From NCBI GenBank assembly GCA_947505055.1, contig CANNLO010000014.1:1-31145 (forward strand): DNA of 31,145 bases. Reading direction: 5' to 3'. This DNA is from Methylococcaceae bacterium. GTDB lineage: Bacteria; Pseudomonadota; Gammaproteobacteria; Methylococcales; Methylomonadaceae. The notes below the pieces were generated by a model, which was not told where the DNA came from, ran no database searches, and worked only from the letters and a program-made list of their open reading frames with translations. The translations under genes were made by a program, and so were the position numbers. Below, one piece after another: positions 24,363-31,145 of this stretch (positions are counted from its first letter, which is position 1; each line of letters starts with the position of its first letter).

Positions 24363-25733
24363 ATGAAGCACCAAGTAGTAAACGCACGCATTACCCCTGA
24401 AGGTAGACTCGATGTTTTGTCCAAGTCCGAAGTAACTAAACTACTGGATACCAGTCAAGGTGGTTTGTATCGACTATTTCGTAATTGCTCTCTAGCGGTG
24501 CTAAATTGTGGCAGCACCATGGATGATGGCAAGGAATTGCTGGAACGTTATCCTGATTTTGAAATACGCGTCGTTCAGGAACAGCGTGGAATTAAACTGG
24601 ATGTTACATCTGCCCCCGCCCATGCTTTTGTAGACGGAAAAATGATTAAGGGCATCAATGAACATTTGTTCGCGGTGCTGCGCGACATTATCTATGTTAG
24701 TGACGAAATCAACAACAATCCTAAGTTCAACCTAGAAAGCTCGGATGGCATTAGTAGCGCCGTGTTCCATATTTTGCGTAATGCCAATATTTTAAGACCT
24801 CTAACTAATCCCAACCTGGTTGTCTGTTGGGGTGGGCATTCAATTAGCCGAAAAGAATATGAATATACCAAGTTAGTCGGTCACGAACTGGGTTTGCGTG
24901 GATTTGATATTTGCACCGGTTGCGGACCCGGGGCAATGAAAGGTCCGATGAAAGGTGCCGCTATCGGACACTCCAAACAACGGATTAAAAATGGCCAGTA
25001 TTTGGGCATAACAGAACCGGGTATTATCGCCGCTGAATCACCCAACCCTATCGTTAATGATCTGGTTATTTTGCCGGACATTGAGAAGCGTCTTGAAGCC
25101 TTTGTTCGAACCGGACATGGTATTGTTGTATTTCCTGGCGGTGCCGGAACTGCTGAGGAAATACTTTATATCCTGGGTATTTTGCTACATCCCGACAACA
25201 AAGATATGCCGTTTCCGCTGATTTTTTCCGGGCCGGACAGCTCTGAAAATTACTTTCATGAAATCGATCGTTTTATTGCCGGTACTTTGGGAGCATCCGC
25301 ACAAAATCGCTACCAAATCATCATTGATGATCCCGGCTTGGTGGCACGTGAAATGCACAAAGGCATTCAGCAGGTTCGACAATTTCGTAAAGATAATAGC
25401 GATGCCTACTATTTTAACTGGCTACTAAAGATTGACACCCTGTTTCAGCAGCCTTTTATGCCTACCCATGAAAATATGCGCAATCTTGTTTTGCATAAAG
25501 ACCAGGAAAACCATCAATTGGCTGCCAATCTCCGTCGCGCCTTCTCAGGTATCGTGGCCGGTAACGTAAAAGACGAGGGGATACGCGCCATCGAACAACA
25601 CGGTCATTTTGAAATTCATGGCGATATAGAAATTATGTCGTTAATGGATTCTTTACTGGATTCTTTTGTGTCACAACACCGAATGAAATTACCCGGCAAA
25701 AAATATTCGCCTTGTTATAAGATTATTAAGTAG
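24363..25733 (+). CDS. ppnN: Pyrimidine/purine nucleotide 5'-monophosphate nucleosidase PpnN
   Basis: PpnN (YgdH) splits nucleoside monophosphates into base and ribose 5-phosphate, and in E. coli it is activated by (p)ppGpp. The 456-residue length matches the E. coli enzyme (454). The central LOG-type domain shows VVCWGGHSISRKEYEYT, GFDICTGCGPGAMKGPMKGA, and the catalytic PGGAGTAEE at residues 258-266. N- and C-terminal extensions typical of PpnN, absent from short LOG proteins, are both present. The start is supported by AAAGGAAA ahead of the ATG. It is transcribed alone, 129 bases before the topoisomerase gene. Confidence 0.96.
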   Translation: MKHQVVNARITPEGRLDVLSKSEVTKLLDTSQGGLYRLFRNCSLAVLNCGSTMDDGKELLERYPDFEIRVVQEQRGIKLDVTSAPAHAFVDGKMIKGINEHLFAVLRDIIYVSDEINNNPKFNLESSDGISSAVFHILRNANILRPLTNPNLVVCWGGHSISRKEYEYTKLVGHELGLRGFDICTGCGPGAMKGPMKGAAIGHSKQRIKNGQYLGITEPGIIAAESPNPIVNDLVILPDIEKRLEAFVRTGHGIVVFPGGAGTAEEILYILGILLHPDNKDMPFPLIFSGPDSSENYFHEIDRFIAGTLGASAQNRYQIIIDDPGLVAREMHKGIQQVRQFRKDNSDAYYFNWLLKIDTLFQQPFMPTHENMRNLVLHKDQENHQLAANLRRAFSGIVAGNVKDEGIRAIEQHGHFEIHGDIEIMSLMDSLLDSFVSQHRMKLPGKKYSPCYKIIK

Positions 25734-25862
25734 CCTAAACATTCTTTTGGATATTTTGATTAAAAAATTGAAATCATCAACGCCAAGAAGGCGCAAAAAT
25801 TCATCTTCACGTCCTGCGTATATTTATGTTGAATTTGCCCCCAAAGTTTTTCATTACTGCCC

Positions 25863-28214
25863 ATGAAAGTCATTCTGACCGAAAAACCCTCAGTTGCTCG
25901 CGACATTGCAAAATGCCTGAACATCAATAACAAACGCGACGGTTATTTCGAGGGTAACGGTTATCAAATTACTTGGGCTTTTGGTCATCTGGTTGAATTA
26001 AAGGAACCGGATGATTATTACAAAACCTGGAAGCGCTGGACTTTGGAATCTCTGCCCATCATTCCTGAACAATTCGGCTTAAAAGCCCGGAGCGATGCTT
26101 CCGCACAAAAACAGTTAAATACCATCAAACATTTATTCAAAGCGGCAACTGAAATCATCTGCGCAACGGATGCCGGTAGAGAAGGTGAACTGATTTTCAG
26201 ATACATTTTGTCTTGGACAGAGTGTTTGCAAAAACCATTTAAACGCTTGTGGATCAGCTCCTTAACAGATGATTCTATACGCAAAGGCTTCGCCACATTA
26301 CAGGCGGGTCATGCTTATGACGGACTTTACCGCGCAGCCAAGTGCCGCAGTGAATCAGACTGGATCGTCGGCCTAAATGCCACGCGACTTTATACGCTGA
26401 AGTTTGGTCAGCAAAACCATTTATGGACCATAGGTCGTGTGCAAACACCGGTGCTGGCGCTCATCGTGCAAAAAGACCTGGAAATTGCCGAATTTAAGCC
26501 CAAGGACTTTTGGGAATTACACACCCTATTTCGGGAGACTGACTTTCAATTTGTTGGCGGACGCTTCGATGAAAAAACTACTGCAGAGGACCTGTTAAGC
26601 ACAATCAGGGCGCATGATTTTAATATTACCAGAGTTAAAGGCAACCGGGAATCGCTTAATCCGCCGTTATTATATGATTTAACTGATTTGCAAAAGGACA
26701 TGAGTATTCGTCATGGGCTGACCGCAGAGCAAACCCTGGCCTGCACCCAGCAGTTATACGAGAAAAAACACGTGACTTATCCACGTACCGACAGCCGGTT
26801 TTTAACCAATGACATGAAGCCCGGTATGAAGCCCTTACTAACAAAATTGCGTGTTAATTTTGAACAGCAAATTGAGCCGCTAGCTCTCGATAAACTACCA
26901 TTAAGTACTCGCATCTTTAATGATGCCAAGGTTAGTGACCACCATGCGATCATCCCAACCGCGACTTTGCCAAACGCCTTGTCGGAGCCTGAAGCCAAGG
27001 TTTACCAAGCCATCGTATTGCGGTTTATCTCAGCCTTTTATCCACCCTGCATTAAGCAAATTACCACCGTGCTTGGCGAAGTTTCTGAAGTCACTCATAC
27101 AGTTAAATTTAAAACTACCGGCACCATCATTGAAGCGTCCGGCTGGCAAATCTTGTATAAAAATGACACGATAAGTCAAACCGATAAGTCACAAAAAATA
27201 CTGCCTAATTTTATAGAAGGCGAGACCGGTCCTCATCAGCCTTCGATTACACAGGGTAAAACCACGCCACCAAAGCCTTATAACGAAGCCAGTTTACTGA
27301 GTATCATGGAATCAGCCGGTAAAACCTGCGATGACCAACACCTTAAGGAAGCCTTAAAAGAAAAAGGTTTGGGTACACCGGCTACCCGCGCCTCGATTAT
27401 CGAAGTATTGATCAAACGAAACTACATTCAGCGGCAAAAAAAGACGCTTTTAAGCACCGAAGCTGGACGTCATTTGATTTCGTTAATTGCAGACGACAGT
27501 TTAAAGTCTGCGGCAATGACCGGCGAATGGGAGGGTAAGCTCAAGCAAATTGAACATAACGCTTACGACCCGGATCAATTTATGGCCGAAATTATCGGCT
27601 TTACCCGGAAAATCAAAGACCAGGCCGACCGGCCACTTTATGATCAAAGCCAATTTGGGGCTTGCCCGTTATGTCAAAAACCGGTTATCGAAGGCCGAAA
27701 AGGCTACGGCTGTAGCGACTGGAAAGCCGGTTGTCAATTTGTGTTATGGAAGCAAGTTTATGGAGTGCCTGTCACTCAAGATCTGGCCAGCCAACTTTTG
27801 CAAAATTATAAAACACTTAACAGTTATGCGCTTAAGGTAAATGATGAGGTTTTTAACGCCCAGATTACGCTCAACAAACAGGGTGAACCGGGCTATATCA
27901 AAACTGTAGCTGCGCAGCGTCCTGATTTAAAAAAGGTAATTGGTGATTGTCCCTTGTGTAACGGAAAAATCCTCGAAACACCAAAAGCCTACAGTTGTAG
28001 CGAATGGCGCAACGGTTGCAAAATGGTGATCTGGAAAACCGTTGCACATAAAAAGATCAGTGTGACAATGGCAAAAAAAATACTCAACAACGGCGAGACA
28101 GGACTTTTAAAAGGCTTTAAATCAACTAAAGGCATAGAGTTTGAAGCCAACTTGAAACTGGTCGATGGCAAAGTTGAAATGGATTTTTTACCACGCCAAG
28201 TCCATAGTCATTGA
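25863..28214 (+). CDS. topB: DNA topoisomerase III with two C-terminal zinc repeats
   Basis: A type IA topoisomerase that passes single strands and decatenates DNA. The 783 residues exceed E. coli TopB (about 650). An N-terminal Toprim domain opens with ILTEKPSVARDIA and has the metal-binding DAGREGEL at residue 103. The active-site tyrosine is Tyr306 in VTYPRTDSRFL. The ESAGKTCDDQHLKEALKEKG and GLGTPATRASIIEVL segments are typical. The extra length is two C-terminal repeats starting at residues 601 (CPLC, then GYGCSDWKAGC) and 696 (CPLC, then AYSCSEWRNGC). Each has four cysteines likely to bind zinc and resembles the topoisomerase C-terminal repeat domain. This layout also occurs in topoisomerase III-like proteins on mobile elements, but no other element genes are nearby. 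Confidence 0.93.
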   Translation: MKVILTEKPSVARDIAKCLNINNKRDGYFEGNGYQITWAFGHLVELKEPDDYYKTWKRWTLESLPIIPEQFGLKARSDASAQKQLNTIKHLFKAATEIICATDAGREGELIFRYILSWTECLQKPFKRLWISSLTDDSIRKGFATLQAGHAYDGLYRAAKCRSESDWIVGLNATRLYTLKFGQQNHLWTIGRVQTPVLALIVQKDLEIAEFKPKDFWELHTLFRETDFQFVGGRFDEKTTAEDLLSTIRAHDFNITRVKGNRESLNPPLLYDLTDLQKDMSIRHGLTAEQTLACTQQLYEKKHVTYPRTDSRFLTNDMKPGMKPLLTKLRVNFEQQIEPLALDKLPLSTRIFNDAKVSDHHAIIPTATLPNALSEPEAKVYQAIVLRFISAFYPPCIKQITTVLGEVSEVTHTVKFKTTGTIIEASGWQILYKNDTISQTDKSQKILPNFIEGETGPHQPSITQGKTTPPKPYNEASLLSIMESAGKTCDDQHLKEALKEKGLGTPATRASIIEVLIKRNYIQRQKKTLLSTEAGRHLISLIADDSLKSAAMTGEWEGKLKQIEHNAYDPDQFMAEIIGFTRKIKDQADRPLYDQSQFGACPLCQKPVIEGRKGYGCSDWKAGCQFVLWKQVYGVPVTQDLASQLLQNYKTLNSYALKVNDEVFNAQITLNKQGEPGYIKTVAAQRPDLKKVIGDCPLCNGKILETPKAYSCSEWRNGCKMVIWKTVAHKKISVTMAKKILNNGETGLLKGFKSTKGIEFEANLKLVDGKVEMDFLPRQVHSH

Positions 28215-28324
28215 GAGAATTCGTCAATAACGGTAATAGTGTATGTAAAATAACTGTCACATTAGTAAGGTAAAATGAGCTAAACTAAATTTCTCTTATG
28301 AATCGAATACTGGATGTATAACTC

Positions 28325-30697
28325 ATGACCTTAGAATCAACACCGTTATCTAAAGAAGAAGTCAATAATATCAATGCTTACTGGCGAGCCTGTAACTATC
28401 TTGCTGCCGGCATGATTTATTTGCGCGACAATCCACTGTTACGAGAACCTTTGAAAATAGAGCATGTAAAGAATCGTTTGTTGGGTCATTGGGGAGCCAG
28501 TCCGGGCTTGTCTTTTACTTACATTCATCTCAACCGGCTGATTAATAAATACGATTTAAGCGCTATTTTTCTGGCCGGTCCGGGCCATGGTGCGCCCGGC
28601 GTACTTGGTCCGGTTTATCTGGAAGGCGCTTACAGCGAGGTTTATCCGAACAAAAGTGAAGACGAAAACGGCATGCGCCAGTTCTTTAAAGAGTTTTCTT
28701 TTCCGGGCGGTATTGGCAGTCATTGCACACCGGAAACACCGGGGTCTATTCATGAAGGTGGCGAACTGGGTTATAGCGTCTCCCACGCTTTCGGTGCCGC
28801 TTACGACAACCCGGATTTGATTGTTGCAGTGATGGTAGGTGATGGCGAGTCCGAAACTGCGCCGCTGGCCACTTCCTGGCATTCGAACAAATTTCTTAAT
28901 CCCATCCGCGATGGCGCAGTATTGCCCATCCTGCATCTCAACGGCTATAAGATCAACAACCCGACGATCTTGTCTCGTATCTCGCACGAAGAACTGGAAA
29001 ACCTGTTCAAGGGTTACGGTTGGACACCTTATTTCGTCGAAGGCAGTGATCCGGAAACGATGCACCAAGCGATGGCTGCGACCATGGAAGCCTGTGTTGT
29101 TGAAATTCGCCGCCTGCAACAGGAAGCACGTAGCAGTGGTCAGGCTCTTCGTCCACGTTGGCCGATGATTGTATTACGCAGTCCTAAAGGTTGGACCGGA
29201 CCAAAATCAGTTGACGGTAAAAAAGTTGAAGGCTTCTGGCGCGCCCATCAAGTGCCATTGGGTAATGTGCGTGATACCCCGGAGCATTTCAAACAACTGG
29301 AAGACTGGTTGCGCAGCTACAAACCTGAAGAACTGTTCGATCAGAATGGCCGCTTGTTACCAGAACTTAAAGCGCTGGCGCCCAAAGGTACGCGGCGAAT
29401 GAGTGCAAACCCACAAGCGAATGGCGGACTGTTACGCAAAGCCTTGCAAATGCCGGATTGTCGCGAATATGCAACTGCCGTGACCAAACCTGGTACCACC
29501 AGCGCCGAAAACACCCGTCCGTTAGGCAAGTTTCTACGTGACATCATGCGCCTGAATATGAATAACTTCCGCGTATTTGGCCCAGACGAAAACAGCTCAA
29601 ACAAGCTGGACGACGTTTATGAAGTCAGCAAGAAAACCTGGCTGGCGGATTATTTACCAGAAGATGCAGATGGCGGCGAATTGTCTCCAGATGGTCGCGT
29701 AATGGAAATGCTCTCCGAGCATACTCTGGAAGGCTGGCTTGAAGGTTATTTACTGACCGGTCGCCATGGCTTTTTCTCTACTTATGAAGCTTTTGTTCAT
29801 GTTATTGACTCGATGTTTAACCAGCATGCCAAATGGCTGGCGATGTCCAAAGACGTCCCATGGCGCGCACCGGTTTCGTCACTTAATTTGTTGATTACTT
29901 CTACGGTATGGCGTCAGGATCACAATGGTTTCACTCATCAGGACCCGGGGTTTCTTGATGTGGTCGTCAATAAAAGCCCGGAAGTGACGCGTATTTATCT
30001 GCCGCCCGATGTTAACTGCCTATTGTCGGTAGCCGATCATTGTTTAAAAAGCACCAATTACATCAACGTCATTGTTTGCGACAAGCAAAAGCATCTACAA
30101 TTTTTGGACATGGATGCCGCAATCAAACATTGTACCAAAGGAATTGGTATTTGGGATTGGGCCTCTAACGATCAGGGCGTGGAACCGGATCTGGTTGTAG
30201 CCAGTGCCGGCGACATTCCAACTAAAGAAGCGTTGGCGGCAGTGGTACTGTTGCGCGAGAACTTCCCTGAGCTGAAAGTCAGATTTATTAACGTGGTTGA
30301 CCTGTATAAGTTGACACCCGAGTCAGAGCATCCGCACGGCTTGTCGGACAGAGACTTTGACAGTTTGTTTACCCTGGATAAACCGATATTATTCAATTTC
30401 CATGGTTATCCCTGGCTGATCCATCGCCTGGCTTATCGTCGCAATAATCACAACAATATGCATGTTCGTGGTTACAAGGAAAAAGGCAGCATTAATACAC
30501 CGCTGGAATTAGCTATCCAAAACGAAATTGATCGTTTCAGTTTAGTGATTGATGCGATTAACCGAATTCCTTCGTTGCAGGTTGCCGGAGCGCATGTCAA
30601 AGAACACATGCGTGATTTGCAAATTGAATGCCGTAACTACGCTTACGAACATGGCACTGATTTACCAGAAGTCGATAACTGGGTTTGGCCGTATTGA
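28325..30697 (+). CDS. xfp: Phosphoketolase (xylulose 5-phosphate/fructose 6-phosphate)
   Basis: A thiamine-diphosphate enzyme that cleaves xylulose 5-phosphate, and in many homologues fructose 6-phosphate, with phosphate to acetyl phosphate and a shorter sugar phosphate. The 790-residue length is standard. Key segments are the GPGHGAPG motif, the TPP/Mg motif GDGESETAP starting at residue 172, the GFTHQDPGF segment with His538, and the C-terminal [13 protein letters not shown]. The next gene is acetate kinase with overlapping codons, so acetyl phosphate is turned into ATP and acetate. This pairing is known from methanotrophs and lactic bacteria; substrate preference is not visible in the sequence. 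Confidence 0.97.
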   Translation: MTLESTPLSKEEVNNINAYWRACNYLAAGMIYLRDNPLLREPLKIEHVKNRLLGHWGASPGLSFTYIHLNRLINKYDLSAIFLAGPGHGAPGVLGPVYLEGAYSEVYPNKSEDENGMRQFFKEFSFPGGIGSHCTPETPGSIHEGGELGYSVSHAFGAAYDNPDLIVAVMVGDGESETAPLATSWHSNKFLNPIRDGAVLPILHLNGYKINNPTILSRISHEELENLFKGYGWTPYFVEGSDPETMHQAMAATMEACVVEIRRLQQEARSSGQALRPRWPMIVLRSPKGWTGPKSVDGKKVEGFWRAHQVPLGNVRDTPEHFKQLEDWLRSYKPEELFDQNGRLLPELKALAPKGTRRMSANPQANGGLLRKALQMPDCREYATAVTKPGTTSAENTRPLGKFLRDIMRLNMNNFRVFGPDENSSNKLDDVYEVSKKTWLADYLPEDADGGELSPDGRVMEMLSEHTLEGWLEGYLLTGRHGFFSTYEAFVHVIDSMFNQHAKWLAMSKDVPWRAPVSSLNLLITSTVWRQDHNGFTHQDPGFLDVVVNKSPEVTRIYLPPDVNCLLSVADHCLKSTNYINVIVCDKQKHLQFLDMDAAIKHCTKGIGIWDWASNDQGVEPDLVVASAGDIPTKEALAAVVLLRENFPELKVRFINVVDLYKLTPESEHPHGLSDRDFDSLFTLDKPILFNFHGYPWLIHRLAYRRNNHNNMHVRGYKEKGSINTPLELAIQNEIDRFSLVIDAINRIPSLQVAGAHVKEHMRDLQIECRNYAYEHGTDLPEVDNWVWPY

Positions 30698-31145
30698 ACC
30701 GGACAGTTCTAACCATCAACAGCGGCTCGTCTTCAATCAAGGCGAGCCTGTTTAAGGCTGACCGAACGCGGCGAAATTTTCGTTATGAACATGTTCTTGA
30801 TCAACAGCTAGCCTTTGACCAGCTCTTGCAGGATTTGGGTGCTGATATACCTGACCTGGTGGGGCATCGTTTTGTGCATGGCGGTGCTATTACTGACCCA
30901 GCACGACGTGTCGATGCGACTGAGCGTGCTCGACTTGAAAGCTTGATTCATCTGGCGCCGCTGCATTTGCCAGGCAATCTTTTGGGGCTGGATTTATGTC
31001 TGCATCATTTTAAGGCACCGCAAATAGTTTGTTTTGATACGGCTTTTCACGCCACTTTACCCGAGTTGGCCAAGCGTTTGCCGATTCCAAATGAACTGGG
31101 CTTGCGGCGCTTTGGTTTTCATGGCCTTAATTACGCTTATATCGC
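30694..31145 (+). CDS. ackA: Acetate kinase, N-terminal part (cut by window end)
   Basis: The first 150 codons of an acetate kinase, which makes ATP and acetate from acetyl phosphate and ADP. The N-terminus after the start reads [16 protein letters not shown], the nucleotide-binding ASKHA-fold signature. GHRFVHGG then carries the conserved Arg and His region, followed by [23 protein letters not shown], and [13 protein letters not shown] at the window edge, all diagnostic. The start is a TTG at 30694 that overlaps the phosphoketolase stop (TTGA), with no other in-frame start nearby, so expression is presumably coupled to the upstream gene. The 3' part is outside the window. Confidence 0.93.
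   Translation, partial: MNRTVLTINSGSSSIKASLFKADRTRRNFRYEHVLDQQLAFDQLLQDLGADIPDLVGHRFVHGGAITDPARRVDATERARLESLIHLAPLHLPGNLLGLDLCLHHFKAPQIVCFDTAFHATLPELAKRLPIPNELGLRRFGFHGLNYAYI

Noticed and set aside
25786..25805. acgccaagaaggcgcaaaaa, resembling a short dispersed repeat or terminator stem
   Set aside because: The stem is only 4 bp and there is no second copy in the window. The following bases are A, not T, on the ppnN strand.
28211..28239. TTGAGA with TAATAG at 17-base spacing ahead of xfp
   Set aside because: The -10 element matches only half of the consensus and the -35 overlaps the end of topB. It is not enough to call a promoter.
1..31145. CRISPR array, tRNA, rRNA, prophage or defence island
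   Set aside because: I saw no regularly spaced repeats, no tRNA cloverleaf, and no phage, restriction or toxin-antitoxin genes. Apart from the IS66 relic and the frameshifted fragment, all genes are core-type.

Overview
The window reads as ordinary chromosome from a gammaproteobacterium of moderate to low GC content. The gene content is gammaproteobacterial: a Skp/BamA/FabZ/LpxA envelope cluster, the EpmA/EpmB/EF-P beta-lysylation set, an NNR repair-TsaE-amidase-QueG cluster, SrkA, PpnN and YchF. A phosphoketolase directly followed by acetate kinase suggests a methylotroph or methanotroph (Methylococcales-like), but that placement is inference and no methane- or methanol-oxidation gene is present.

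Layout. 1-480 holds a decayed IS66-type transposase. 482-2575 has a small heptad-repeat lipoprotein, a TIGR03790-type exported protein (both minus) and a Nudix hydrolase (plus). 2709-6690 is gcvT-gcvP (minus), without gcvH. 7053-8144 is ychF (plus), facing the minus-strand nnrDE-tsaE-amiC operon (8237-11533). queG, an endonuclease/exonuclease/phosphatase-family protein and srkA follow on the plus strand (11689-14693). srkA ends tail to tail with rnhB, sharing a TTAA stop. 14690-19666 is a minus-strand envelope block transcribed bamA, skp, fabZ, lpxA, rnhB; lpxD and lpxB, usual members of this cluster, are missing here. 19746-22384 is the EF-P module: efp-epmA on minus, epmB divergent on plus. 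22385-23406 is gene-poor: a frameshifted protein fragment, a perfect 15-bp palindrome carrying a consensus DnaA box, and one doubtful small ORF. 23407-23986 has an RRM RNA-binding protein and a cold-shock protein (minus), the latter with a long leader that starts in a hairpin. 24363 onward, all plus strand: ppnN, a topoisomerase III with two C-terminal zinc repeats, phosphoketolase, and the start of acetate kinase, which runs off the window.

How the genes fit together. EpmB makes (R)-beta-lysine, EpmA attaches it to Lys34 of EF-P, and EF-P relieves ribosome stalling. Phosphoketolase makes acetyl phosphate, which acetate kinase converts to ATP and acetate. Skp chaperones outer-membrane proteins to BamA, while LpxA and FabZ share beta-hydroxyacyl-ACP between lipid A and fatty-acid synthesis. 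GcvT and GcvP are two of the glycine cleavage proteins. Several starts are non-ATG (efp, lpxA, RRM gene and ackA with TTG; epmA with GTG). I see no convincing wholly new system. The features most worth a second look are the DnaA-box palindrome, the csp leader hairpin, the glycine-heptad lipoprotein and the frameshifted fragment.
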